Below are positions 9,888 through 18,165 of a stretch of DNA of 64,000 nucleotides, in pieces; position 1 is the first letter of the stretch; each line of letters starts with the position of its first letter. This DNA comes from Paludisphaera soli (GTDB lineage Bacteria > Planctomycetota > Planctomycetia > Isosphaerales > Isosphaeraceae): the NCBI RefSeq assembly GCF_011064595.1, contig NZ_JAALJI010000030.1, positions 19,638 through 83,637 on the forward strand, given 5' to 3'. The position numbers and the translations under genes are program-made. Below the pieces are notes generated by a model. The model worked only from the letters and a program-made list of their open reading frames with translations. It ran no database searches and had not been told where the DNA came from.

Positions 9888-9985
9888 GGACGAAGCCCCC
9901 CTGTCGGGGAGACGAGTCGGCGCGCGGCCGCCGGGGTCCGGCCGAGGGGCCGGGTCGCGAGGGGAGCATCGAGAGCAGGGGACAT
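9884..9985 (-). CDS. Possible 33-residue leader ORF, coupled to the DUF1289 gene
   Basis: An ATG at 9985 is preceded by GGAAAGG with 9 bases of spacing. The frame runs 33 codons and stops with a TGA that overlaps the GTG of the next gene (GTGA). The same four-base overlap recurs at every downstream junction of this operon. The peptide is Ala/Pro/Arg-rich and shows no recognisable motif. It may be a translation-coupling leader between the riboswitch and the first structural gene, or simply chance in GC-rich DNA. Confidence 0.35.
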   Translation of the reverse strand: MSPALDAPLATRPLGRTPAAARRLVSPTGGLRP

Positions 9986-10061
9986 CGAGGCAGACCTTTC
10001 CGCCGGGCCGGGCGACGTCTTTGATGGGCGCGACCGTCTCGGTCGCGCAGGATTCACGATC

Positions 10062-10250
10062 CCGACGGGCAGGTCTTCTGGCTCTCGGCTCGTGACGGTC
10101 CCGGACGGCCTTCCCGCCGCATCTTGCGGCAGTGGCGCGACGTCCGGGGCCTGGCCGATCACAGCGGCGGCCCCGCGCCGGATTCTCACCGGCTTCCCTA
10201 TTCTCTCCCCCCCCTCGGTGAACGGAGGACGGGAGCACCTGTCGGGCGGA
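10062..10250 (-). promoter_or_regulatory. Cobalamin (AdoCbl) riboswitch
   Basis: Read on the minus strand, the region holds the conserved aptamer elements in order. These are a 5' P1 strand with GACAGGTG, then GAGAATAGGGAAGCCGGTGA, then GAATCCGGCGCGGGCCGCCGCTGTGA, and the 3' element GAGCCAGAAGACCTGCC that closes P1. This is the B12-box architecture of class-I cobalamin riboswitches. Downstream at 10049-10029 a 9-bp perfect hairpin with a 3-base loop may be the expression platform; no T-run follows it, so control may be translational. It would reduce expression of the btu operon when cobalamin is plentiful. Confidence 0.95.
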
Positions 10251-10406
10251 CGCTTCCATTAGAATGCCGGACCCCGACGAATACAAGCGAGTCCGCCGCC
10301 CCCCGGACCCCCGACGCCCCGCCGCGGGCCAGTTGTTGGATCGGCGGGCCGGGGATACACTGGGGGGCCGCACGATCCTTTGACGTCGATTTCGAGGCTA
10401 GACGCG

Positions 10407-11579
10407 ATGGCGACCACCCCGTTCGAGAAGTCCCAGCGGCTCCAGAAGCTCCCGCCGTACCTGTTCGCCGAGATCGACAAGAAGAAGAAAGCCGCCATCG
10501 CCGCCGGTCGCGACGTCATCAACCTCGGCGTGGGCGACCCCGACCGCCCCACCCCCCGGCCGATCATCGAGAGCCTCCAGAAGAACGTCGAGAACCCCGC
10601 GTTCCACCAGTACGCCCTCGACCAGGGCTCGCCCGAGCTGCGGAAGTCGATCGCGTCGTTCTGCAAGGCCCGGTACGGCCTGGACCTCGACCCCGAGACC
10701 GAGATCCTGCCGCTGATCGGCTCGAAGGAGGGCCTGGCCCACTTTCCGCTTGCGGTGCTCAACCCCGGCGAGATCAGCCTGGTCCCCGACCCCTGCTACC
10801 CGGTCTACCGCTCGGCCAGCCAGTTCGCCGGGGCCGACGTCTACACGATGCCGCTCGAGCGGTCGCTGGGCTTCCGCCCCGACCTCGACGCCATCCCGCA
10901 CGACGTCTACGCGCTCGCCCGGCTGATGTTCCTCAACTTCCCGAACAACCCGACCGGCGGCACGGCCGACCTGGCCTACTTCCGGCAGGTCATCGACCTG
11001 GCCAAGAACCACAACTTCACGATCGCCCAGGACGCCGCCTACAACGAGATGTACTACGGCGACCCCGCCCCCAGCATCCTGCAGGTCCCGGGCGCGAAGG
11101 ACGTGGCGATCGAGTTCCACAGCCTCTCGAAGACGTTCAACATGACCGGCTGGCGCGTCGGCTTCGCGATCGGCGGCGCGCCGTTGATCGCGGCCCTCAA
11201 GCAGGTGAAGGCCAACTGCGACTCGGGCATCTTCACCGCGATCCAGTTCGCCGCCAAGACGGCCCTCGACCGGTACGACGAGCTGACCCCGCCGATCCGC
11301 GCCCTGTACAAGGAGCGTCGCGACGCGTTCGTCGGCGCCATGAAGAAGCAAGGGTGGGACGTCCCCTCGCCCGACGCGACCTTCTACGTCTGGATCCCCT
11401 GCCCGAAGGGTTACACGTCGAGCGACCTCTGCGCCCGGATCCTGGAAGAGGCCGACGTGGTGACGACGCCGGGCCTGGGCTTCGGCCGATCGGCCGACGG
11501 CTACATCCGCGTCTCGCTTACGGTCGAGACCCCGCGCCTGCTGGAAGCTGCCGACCGCATCGGCAAGCTCTCCCTGTAA
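10407..11579 (+). CDS. dapL: LL-diaminopimelate aminotransferase
   Basis: A 390-residue fold-type I PLP enzyme. It opens with QRLQKLPPYLFAEIDKKK and INLGVGDPDRPTP, both characteristic of DapL. FPNNPTGG follows, and SLSKTFNMTGWRVGF (about residue 240) holds the PLP-binding Lys. The enzyme converts tetrahydrodipicolinate directly to LL-diaminopimelate using glutamate, bypassing the succinylase route to lysine and peptidoglycan precursors. The start is the ATG at 10407, with GAGG about 9 bases upstream. folK follows 41 bases downstream, probably in the same transcript. Confidence 0.93.
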   Translation: MATTPFEKSQRLQKLPPYLFAEIDKKKKAAIAAGRDVINLGVGDPDRPTPRPIIESLQKNVENPAFHQYALDQGSPELRKSIASFCKARYGLDLDPETEILPLIGSKEGLAHFPLAVLNPGEISLVPDPCYPVYRSASQFAGADVYTMPLERSLGFRPDLDAIPHDVYALARLMFLNFPNNPTGGTADLAYFRQVIDLAKNHNFTIAQDAAYNEMYYGDPAPSILQVPGAKDVAIEFHSLSKTFNMTGWRVGFAIGGAPLIAALKQVKANCDSGIFTAIQFAAKTALDRYDELTPPIRALYKERRDAFVGAMKKQGWDVPSPDATFYVWIPCPKGYTSSDLCARILEEADVVTTPGLGFGRSADGYIRVSLTVETPRLLEAADRIGKLSL

Positions 11580-11620
11580 AGTCAAGCCGACCCGAAGTCG
11601 GCCCGCGAATCGAGGACGGC

Positions 11621-12637
11621 ATGAGCAGCGAGGGCTCGCTGGCGATCATCGGGATGGGGAGCAACCAGGGGGACCGCGAGGCCACCCTGGACGCCGCGGT
11701 GGAGGCCCTGAAGGCGACCCCGCACGTCCACGTGTGGACGGTCAGCCACTACTACGAGACGACTCCCGTCGGAGGACCCCCGGGCCAGGCCCCGTTCCTC
11801 AACGCGGCGGTCCTCACCGAGCCCGCCGTCGACCCGCTGACCCTGCTGGAGCGGCTCCACGAGATCGAGGCCCGCCTGGGACGGGTGCGCGACGAACGCT
11901 GGGGGTCGCGGACCCTGGACCTGGACCTGCTGCTCTACGGCCAAGAGGTGCGGCGGACGCCCCAGGTCGTCGTCCCCCACCCCCGGCTGACCTTCCGCCG
12001 ATTCGCGCTGGTGCCGGCCGTCGAGATCGCCCCCTGGTCGCTCGACCCGCTGACGAACCTGACGGTCAACGAGCTGCTGGCCAACCTGGACCGTCGCCCC
12101 AGCCTCGTCGCCGTGGCCGCCCACCCGGACGACCCCGAGGCCGTGGAGTTGGCGTCGAAAGTGCATGAAGGGCTCGTCGAGGCCCTCGACGCCGAGCCGA
12201 TCCGCCGGGCCGACCTGCGGGGGGATGCGGAGTGGGGATCGCCCGCGCATCCTCGCGACCGGCTCTTCGCCGAGGTCCGGGCGATCGCCCATCGCATGCC
12301 CATGTCGCGCTGGGCCCACGCCGGGCTGGGCGACCGCTGGCTCGCCGCCGACTTCTCGCTCGACCTGGACGTGCACCGGGCCGAGGCGATGGAGGCCGGC
12401 GAACCTCGGGCCGACCACGGGCTCTGGAAAGGGGTCTGGAACCTGTTCACCTACGAGCGGGCCGCCGAATCGGCCGTCGACCGCGCCCTGCCGCCGACGT
12501 TCGTGGTCCTGATCGGCCGCGACGCCCACGCGATCCGCGAGGCCGGCTTCCCCAGGCCCGTCCTCGTCCCCGAGTCGACCGACCCCGCGGCCATCGTCGC
12601 CGAGGCGGTCGTCACCTGCCGGGCCACCCGGGCCTGA
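11621..12637 (+). CDS. folK: HPPK (folate synthesis) with C-terminal extension
   Basis: A 338-residue protein, about twice the usual HPPK length. Residues 5-160 form 6-hydroxymethyl-7,8-dihydropterin pyrophosphokinase: GMGSNQGDR, GQAPFLNAAV, RWGSRTLDLDLLLYG and the VVPHPRLTFRRFALVPA stretch. It transfers pyrophosphate from ATP to the pterin in folate synthesis. About 170 further residues have no P-loop. Segments such as WLAADFSLDLDVHRAEA and PPTFVVLIGRDA weakly recall the deoxynucleoside-kinase domains fused to FolK in other phyla, so a decayed domain is possible. The ATG at 11621 has GAGG close upstream. Confidence 0.9.
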   Translation: MSSEGSLAIIGMGSNQGDREATLDAAVEALKATPHVHVWTVSHYYETTPVGGPPGQAPFLNAAVLTEPAVDPLTLLERLHEIEARLGRVRDERWGSRTLDLDLLLYGQEVRRTPQVVVPHPRLTFRRFALVPAVEIAPWSLDPLTNLTVNELLANLDRRPSLVAVAAHPDDPEAVELASKVHEGLVEALDAEPIRRADLRGDAEWGSPAHPRDRLFAEVRAIAHRMPMSRWAHAGLGDRWLAADFSLDLDVHRAEAMEAGEPRADHGLWKGVWNLFTYERAAESAVDRALPPTFVVLIGRDAHAIREAGFPRPVLVPESTDPAAIVAEAVVTCRATRA

Positions 12638-12700
12638 GCGTCGGCCTGGGGCCGGACCAATCAAGGCTTCACGAATCGAGAACGGGGCGCCGTCGAGATC

Positions 12701-13204
12701 ATGGCCAAGAAAGACGCGGGGAAGTCCGCCGGCAAGGGAAAGGACGATCCGGACGCCGTCAAGATCGTCGCCCGGAACCGTCGCGCGCGGCACGACTACG
12801 ACCTGATCGAGAAGGTCGAGGCCGGCATCGTCCTGACCGGCACCGAGGTGAAGAGCCTGCGCAACGGCAAGGCGAACCTGGAGGACGCCTACGCCGAGAT
12901 CACCCGGGGCGAGGTCTGGCTCAACGGCTGTGACATCCCCGAGTATCTGCAAGCCAACCGGATGAACCACGTCCCCAAGCGGTCGCGCAAGCTGCTGCTG
13001 CACCGTCGCGAGATCGAGAAGCTCGCCGGCCGGACCCACGAGCGCGGGCTCACCCTCATCCCGCTGGCGATCTACTTCAAGAAGGGGATGGCCAAGGTCG
13101 AGCTCTTCATCGCTAAGGGCCGCAAGACCTTTGACAAGCGGGAGGCCGTCAAGAAGCAGGAAGCCAAGCGCGACATCGACCGCGCCCTGCGGCGCCGCGA
13201 TTGA
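12701..13204 (+). CDS. smpB: SsrA-binding protein SmpB
   Basis: A 167-residue protein with the full SmpB pattern: RNRRARHDYDLIEKVEAGI, LTGTEVKSLRNGKANLEDAY, the RSRKLLLHRREI loop and a basic tail ending in ALRRRD. It binds tmRNA and brings it to stalled ribosomes. Residues 1-22 form a Lys/Gly-rich extension before the core. It follows folK by 63 bases on the same strand. No tmRNA gene was seen in the window. Confidence 0.96.
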   Translation: MAKKDAGKSAGKGKDDPDAVKIVARNRRARHDYDLIEKVEAGIVLTGTEVKSLRNGKANLEDAYAEITRGEVWLNGCDIPEYLQANRMNHVPKRSRKLLLHRREIEKLAGRTHERGLTLIPLAIYFKKGMAKVELFIAKGRKTFDKREAVKKQEAKRDIDRALRRRD

Positions 13205-13222
13205 ACGACCCCGGCCCCCCCT

Positions 13223-14044
13223 TCACGGCGTGACCGAAACGCTGCCGATGCGCTTCCCCAGCCGCCCGCCCCCCGCGGTCCAGTCGGCGATGTCGGGGAA
13301 GGCGTCGAGGAAGAGCTTGATGAATCCCGGCCAGTCGGAGGGAGCCAGGATCAGGCAGCCCTCCGACATGGCGACGTCGGGCGTCCAGGTATTGTAACCG
13401 TTGTGGATGTGGATCCCGTCCGAGGTCTGCTTGGACGACAGGTTGCTCGAGACCGGGACCGACCTGTTCGCGTTGACGACCAGGACCGCGCGGAAGCCGT
13501 TGGTCCGGACGACCAGATCCTCGGCCTTCGGCACGCCGGGCTTGTGGAAGCCCAGGTACAGGTCGTGGGAGCCGTCCTTCAGCCTCCCCTTCACCGTCAT
13601 GTCGTCCGGATAGATCGAACCCTTGAAGCTGCCGGCGACGCCTCCGGAAACCGTCACGGTCGACTCGTACCGCGTGGCGGTCGTCTTGACCTCGGCCCCG
13701 GGCAGGCCCCGGACCCCCGTGGGCTTCTTGAACCCGTGCTTGAAGACGACCGATATGGGCGTCACGATCCGCGTCGTCGGAGCGGCGGTTGAGGGGCGGC
13801 CGCCGACCAGCACCTTCCAGGTCGCCCCGTTCGGATCGACGCGACCATCAGGGGACGACATCCCCGCCACGCGCTTCTGAAACTCCTCGATGGCCGCGAT
13901 CGTCTTCTCGCCGACCTTGCCGTCCACCGCGAGCGGGAGCATCGGTCTCGCTCGATGTTGATTCAAAAGGGCCTGGACGGTCCTGGCGTCGGCGGGGGAG
14001 TTCACGCCCCGACGGCCGACCGAGGAAGTGAGCGCGGCGGTCAT
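13223..14044 (-). CDS. Peptidoglycan-binding and L,D-transpeptidase-like protein
   Basis: A 273-residue protein. Residues 10-70 resemble a PG_binding_1 repeat (VDGKVGEKTIAAIEEFQK). The C-terminal half has GIHIHNGYN followed by MSEGCLILAPSDW, the His and SxGC arrangement of YkuD-type L,D-transpeptidases. No signal peptide is visible, which is unusual for a wall enzyme, so a non-classical exporter or a cytoplasmic or phage-like role cannot be excluded. The ATG at 14044 has GGGGGA five bases upstream. It is convergent with smpB. Confidence 0.65.
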   Translation of the reverse strand: MTAALTSSVGRRGVNSPADARTVQALLNQHRARPMLPLAVDGKVGEKTIAAIEEFQKRVAGMSSPDGRVDPNGATWKVLVGGRPSTAAPTTRIVTPISVVFKHGFKKPTGVRGLPGAEVKTTATRYESTVTVSGGVAGSFKGSIYPDDMTVKGRLKDGSHDLYLGFHKPGVPKAEDLVVRTNGFRAVLVVNANRSVPVSSNLSSKQTSDGIHIHNGYNTWTPDVAMSEGCLILAPSDWPGFIKLFLDAFPDIADWTAGGGRLGKRIGSVSVTP

Positions 14045-14570
14045 CGGCGTCCCCCTATTATCTTGGCCCTGTCGTGCGGGAAGGGGCGGAGCGAGGCGCT
14101 TCGCCGTCCCCGGATCGCTCCGAGGATACCTCGCGACGGGGCTGGAAGGAACGGAGCAGGCGGCGGACTTCTTACACCTTTTTAAACCGCGAGGCTCGGG
14201 CGCGGCGGCGGTGGACGTCCTGCCCCCTTCCGCTTTCCGGCTCTCGCCCCCGCTTAGGAAAGACTCCGCCCGAACGTGGTTCCGCCCCTTGGGCCGCGCG
14301 TGGCAAACGGCCTTGGCCGATCCGGGGGGATTCGATAAAGTCCGGGCTGACCAGGGCCGACAGGAGGTCGGCCGGGGCCCCATCTTCGCGTCCACTCCCT
14401 CGGCTCGCGCGCGGCTCAACTCAGCAGATGATCGGTTCTTCCCGGGCGGCGTCGCGCCGGCTGGGTCGGGATACGGACGTCGATATCGGGTCGCGCAACG
14501 CGGGGAGAAGGCCGACGGCGGCCGCCTCGCGAGGTCGTCTCGACCGGGTCGTCGCCACGGGAGATTCGCC
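14045..14570. other. Intergenic region, 526 bp
   Basis: This divergent spacer lies between the L,D-transpeptidase-like gene and a small lipoprotein gene. Open frames here look like GC-driven shadows without family features. It contains a short AT-rich patch (ACCTTTTTAAA near 14176) and a weak TTGGCC...ATAAAG pair near 14314-14339 that could be a plus-strand promoter. No RNA gene was recognised. Confidence 0.35.
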
Positions 14571-14960
14571 ATGAGAAACGCCCGCTCTCTCCAACGCCTC
14601 GTGCGGCGATCGCTGGCCGTCGCCGCCCTCGCGGCCGTCTGCATCGGCGGCCTGGGATGTCACCAGCACCACTACTACTACGGTTCCTCCGGCGCGGGGC
14701 CTTGCCCGCCGGGCGTGGGGACGGTCCTGCCCAGCAACGTGACCGTCGGCCCGGTCTGCGAGGTCCCCAGCACGGTCGACGTCGACTCCCCCGCCGTGGG
14801 CGCCCGCTCGACCGTGGTCGACGACGGCCGCGCCAAGCCTCGCGTTGTGGTCAGCGAGCCCGCCCGCCGCTCCTCGCGATTCGGCTGGCGGAGCACCAAC
14901 CCGGAAGACGTCCCGGCCTTCACCCAGATCGAAGGCGCCGTGAACAGCACGGTCCGCTGA
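14571..14960 (+). CDS. Small exported lipoprotein, function unknown
   Basis: A 129-residue protein. A basic N-terminus and hydrophobic core lead to IGGLGC, a lipobox with Cys near residue 30. His and Tyr follow (HQHHYYYG), which could bind metal. The remainder is low-complexity, Val/Ser/Pro-rich, with no recognised domain. The ATG at 14571 has GGGAG upstream. Planctomycete genomes carry many such small lipoproteins. No function is assigned. Confidence 0.6.
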   Translation: MRNARSLQRLVRRSLAVAALAAVCIGGLGCHQHHYYYGSSGAGPCPPGVGTVLPSNVTVGPVCEVPSTVDVDSPAVGARSTVVDDGRAKPRVVVSEPARRSSRFGWRSTNPEDVPAFTQIEGAVNSTVR

Positions 14961-15140
14961 TCCCCTTCGGCCCGAGACCGGTCGGTCCGACCCGGAAGCC
15001 GCCCCGTCGTTCCCGGTTCGGATTGTATCGACGGCTGCCGTCTTCATCTTTCTGAAGGGACTCTCGGAATCTTGCCCTGATCTGCTAGAATACCTGGACG
15101 ACTAGATGGACATCTCGACATTATCCGGGTGTAGACGGCC

Positions 15141-16001
15141 ATGTCCCACACACGATCGTGGAAAGACACGCGCGCGCTCGTCACGGGCGCGTCCTCAGGG
15201 CTCGGCCGAGCGATAGCCGAGGATCTCGTCCGACGCGGGGCGAGCGTCGTCCTGACCGGTCGGTCCGCCGCCAGGCTCGATGCGGTCGCCTGCGGGCTGA
15301 TCGACGCCGGCGCCGACCCCGACCGCATCGCGGTCGTCGCGGGGGACCTGACCGTCGAGGCCGATCGGCAGCGGCTGTTCGACGCCGTGAGCGCCCGCTT
15401 CGGGGCCCTCGACCTGGTCGTCAACAACGCCGGCGTCGGGGCGAACGGCCAGTTCGACACCCACGACGCCTGGGTCCTCCGTCGGGTCTTCGAGATCAAC
15501 TTCTTCGCGATGGCCGAGGTCTGCCGCGCCGCCCTCCCCCTGCTCAGCGAAGGGCTCGACCCGGTGATGCTCGTCATGGGCTCGATCAACGCCCGCCGCG
15601 GCCTCCCCGGCCGCGTCGAGTACAGCGCCAGCAAGTTCGCGGTCTCGGGCTTCGTCGAGTCGATCCGGATCGAGTGGAAGCGTTACGGCATCCACGTCCT
15701 CCAGGTGAACCCCGGCTTCTCCGCGACCCCGTTCGACGAGAACGCGGTGGCCAAGACCGCCCGCGTGTCGGTCTCCGACTGGCGGACCGCCCCCCCCGAG
15801 GCCGTCGCCGCCGCCTCGCTGCGGGCCGTCGAGAGGAAGAAGCGCGAGATCACCCTGTCGTCGAAGGGCCGGATGCTCGTCTTCATGAATCGTATCGCGC
15901 CGCGGTTCGTGGACTGGGGGCTCTCGCGGTGGCTGCTCCGCCACTTCCCCGATTCGCCCGTGCTCCGCAAGAAGAAGCGGCCGGTCGGCCACGTCTCCTG
16001 A
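15141..16001 (+). CDS. Short-chain dehydrogenase/reductase
   Basis: A 286-residue classical SDR. The dinucleotide motif is TGASSGLG at residues 15-22, NNAG lies near 96, a Ser sits in MGSINAR and the catalytic YSASK near 160. A TGR stretch at the end of the second strand suggests NADPH preference. The C-terminal RKKREITLSSKGRM is typical of DhrB/DltE-like SDRs that may act on lipids or steroids. The substrate is unknown. It converges on the membrane protein at 16020. Confidence 0.85.
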   Translation: MSHTRSWKDTRALVTGASSGLGRAIAEDLVRRGASVVLTGRSAARLDAVACGLIDAGADPDRIAVVAGDLTVEADRQRLFDAVSARFGALDLVVNNAGVGANGQFDTHDAWVLRRVFEINFFAMAEVCRAALPLLSEGLDPVMLVMGSINARRGLPGRVEYSASKFAVSGFVESIRIEWKRYGIHVLQVNPGFSATPFDENAVAKTARVSVSDWRTAPPEAVAAASLRAVERKKREITLSSKGRMLVFMNRIAPRFVDWGLSRWLLRHFPDSPVLRKKKRPVGHVS

Positions 16002-16019
16002 CCCAGACGGCGCGCGGTC

Positions 16020-17300
16020 TCAGGTGGTCGAGGCCGTCGCGGCGCCGTTGCGGGCGAAGGCCCCGGCGCGGAGGCGGCGGGAGTTCATGGTCGGCCGGAA
16101 CATGACCAGGAGCGCCAGCGGCAGGTAGAGCAGGACGAGCGTCCCCCCCTTGTCCAGGTACCAGAACTGGCTGGCCGCCAGCAACGCCGCCGACAGCGCG
16201 ATGAGCTGCGAGAGGTCCTTGCGCGCCGGCCAGAAGGTGACGACCAGCACCATCGCCAGGTAGCCGATCAGGACCGGCAGGCGGAAGCTGGGGTCGATCC
16301 CGCCCCAGAAGCTGCTGCCGCTGGATCGGGGCTCGAACCGGGGAAGCAGGCCGACCTCGGCGATGCTCCGCGCGCCGAGCGCCCGGGCCCATTCCGAAAG
16401 CCCCAGCCCGGCCGCCCCGAGCAGGGCGCAGACGATCGCCACCGAAGCGGCCACCGCGACGTAGGTGAGCCGCGACCTGCCCCGGTAGAAGCCCGTCCAG
16501 AGGAAGATCAGCCCCAGGCAGGCGGGGATCCAGCCCGCCGCCAGGCCGATCAGGAGCCCGGCGATCGCCGGCCGGGCGTACCAGAGGACCGCGTAGATGA
16601 TCAGGGCCGAGGGGATGAGCTGGCCGCTATCCACCAGCGCCATGCGGGTGTACGGGAGGATAAGGTAGCATGCGGCCATGGATAGGCCGGTCAGCGACCG
16701 CTCGTAATGCTTCCAGCCGATCAGCCAGAGGCCCGTCACGAGGGCCAGGTGGGCGAGCACGGCCAGCACCCGAGACACGATCACCTGCGGCCGTTCCCGC
16801 TTGAGCGAAGGCGGCAAGGGGGCGATGTCGAGCACCTGCTTGACCGTACCGCCCTCCTCGTCGGCCGAGGGGGGACGGGCCCCGCGGTCCTCGCGCCCCG
16901 AGGGCTCCGCCGGGTTCCTCGCCGCGCCGTCCTCGACGGGGAGGCTCACCGTCTCGACCAGCAGCAGTCCCAGGATGCCGACCGACAGGCAGAGGAGCCC
17001 CGAGGCGTTCAGGTTCGGCTCCAGCAAGGGCCGTCGCGAGAGCCCCAGGTCCACCAGGCAGCGGGCCAGCCAGGCCGCCGAGCCCAGGAACAGGAGGATG
17101 AACGCGACCCACGGCACCTGGCCGTGGCGGCCGACGATCATCATCATCCCCGGCACGAGCGCGAACAGCAGGATCAGATCCAGGTTGCGGACGCTCCAGA
17201 ACCGGCTGAACTTGAAGAAGAGCGTGACGCAGCCGAGCAGGGACAAAAACAGCCAGACGATCGGCGCGAGGCCTAGGTCGGTGACGAGCTTACCATCCAC
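16020..17300 (-). CDS. Polytopic membrane protein, function unknown
   Basis: A 426-residue protein with about ten hydrophobic segments. A hydrophilic acidic loop (about 120-165, rich in Glu/Asp/Pro/Arg) separates an N-terminal set of about four segments from a C-terminal set. The second half (SGQLIPSALIIYAVLWYARP and IPACLGLIFLWTGFYRG) recalls GT87/DUF2029-type glycosyltransferase membrane regions, but no catalytic motif could be identified. It precedes nothing on the same strand and ends 19 bases from the SDR stop. Confidence 0.6.
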   Translation of the reverse strand: MDGKLVTDLGLAPIVWLFLSLLGCVTLFFKFSRFWSVRNLDLILLFALVPGMMMIVGRHGQVPWVAFILLFLGSAAWLARCLVDLGLSRRPLLEPNLNASGLLCLSVGILGLLLVETVSLPVEDGAARNPAEPSGREDRGARPPSADEEGGTVKQVLDIAPLPPSLKRERPQVIVSRVLAVLAHLALVTGLWLIGWKHYERSLTGLSMAACYLILPYTRMALVDSGQLIPSALIIYAVLWYARPAIAGLLIGLAAGWIPACLGLIFLWTGFYRGRSRLTYVAVAASVAIVCALLGAAGLGLSEWARALGARSIAEVGLLPRFEPRSSGSSFWGGIDPSFRLPVLIGYLAMVLVVTFWPARKDLSQLIALSAALLAASQFWYLDKGGTLVLLYLPLALLVMFRPTMNSRRLRAGAFARNGAATASTT

Positions 17301-17315
17301 GGCGACCTCGTCTCG

Positions 17316-18146
17316 TCAGTCCGACTCGTAGGGGAGTGGGGAGCCCGCGAGCTGGCACAGGGCGTTCAGGGCCGCGCGTTGCTCGGCCTCTTTCTTGTTC
17401 CGCCCCCACGCGGGCGCGTAGCGGTTGGCGCCGATCTGGGCGGAGATCTTGAAGCACTTGGAGTGGTCCGGGCCCTTCTCGTCCAGCAGCAGATACGTCG
17501 GCGTCTCGCCGAAGTCGCGTTGGGCCGCCTGCTGGAGGTTGCTCTTGTAGTTGAGGCCGTTCGAGCCCTCGACGGCCGCCTCGATCTCGGGCCCCATGTG
17601 GCCGATGATGAACTGCTGGGCCGCGGGCGCGCCGCCGTCCAGAAAGATCGCGCCGATCAGGCTCTCGAAGACGTCCGCCAGGACCGAGGACGGCGTCTGA
17701 TCGCCGGCCCCCATCCCCTTGCCCAGGAACAGGTAGTTCTCGAGGGCCAGCGATTCCGAGATCTTCGCGCAGGTCCGCCGCGAGACCACGATCGACTTGA
17801 CCCGCGTCAGGTCCCCCTCCTGGTAGTCGGGGTACTTGCGGAAGAGTTCCTCGCAGACGACGGCCCCCAGGATCGCATCCCCCAGGAACTCCAGCCGCTC
17901 GTTCGAGGCCAGCCGGTGGTTGGCGCCCGAAGCGTGCGTGAGCGCCTCGCGCAGCAGGTCCGGGTCCCGGAACTCGTAGCCGAGCACGGCCTGGCAGTCC
18001 GCGAGCAGGCGGGCCTCGTCCCGGTGGGTCGTGGTGTTTGGCGCGGCGATGGTTCGAGTTCCAAGCGGGAAGTGCGCGGAAACGCCCGGACGAAATCCGA
18101 CTCGCGAGCAAGAAAACAGGCTAGCCCGCCGGAAATGCCCTGTCAA
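17316..18146 (-). CDS. rnc: Ribonuclease III
   Basis: A 276-residue protein. The catalytic domain (about 45-175) has the signature NERLEFLGDAILG with the metal-binding Glu and Asp, and a second acidic cluster DVFESLIGAIF. A double-stranded RNA-binding domain (about 195-270) ends with NKKEAEQRAALNAL. It cleaves dsRNA in rRNA and mRNA processing. The first roughly 43 residues precede the usual start, so a downstream GTG may be the true start; the ATG at 18146 is the only ATG before the domain. It lies 15 bases upstream of the membrane protein gene. Confidence 0.93.
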   Translation of the reverse strand: MTGHFRRASLFSCSRVGFRPGVSAHFPLGTRTIAAPNTTTHRDEARLLADCQAVLGYEFRDPDLLREALTHASGANHRLASNERLEFLGDAILGAVVCEELFRKYPDYQEGDLTRVKSIVVSRRTCAKISESLALENYLFLGKGMGAGDQTPSSVLADVFESLIGAIFLDGGAPAAQQFIIGHMGPEIEAAVEGSNGLNYKSNLQQAAQRDFGETPTYLLLDEKGPDHSKCFKISAQIGANRYAPAWGRNKKEAEQRAALNALCQLAGSPLPYESD

Positions 18147-18165
18147 TCCGCTGATCGCCGGCCGG

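Noticed and set aside
9888..10373. Longer N-terminus for the DUF1289 protein
   Set aside because: It would run through the cobalamin riboswitch, which is structural RNA.
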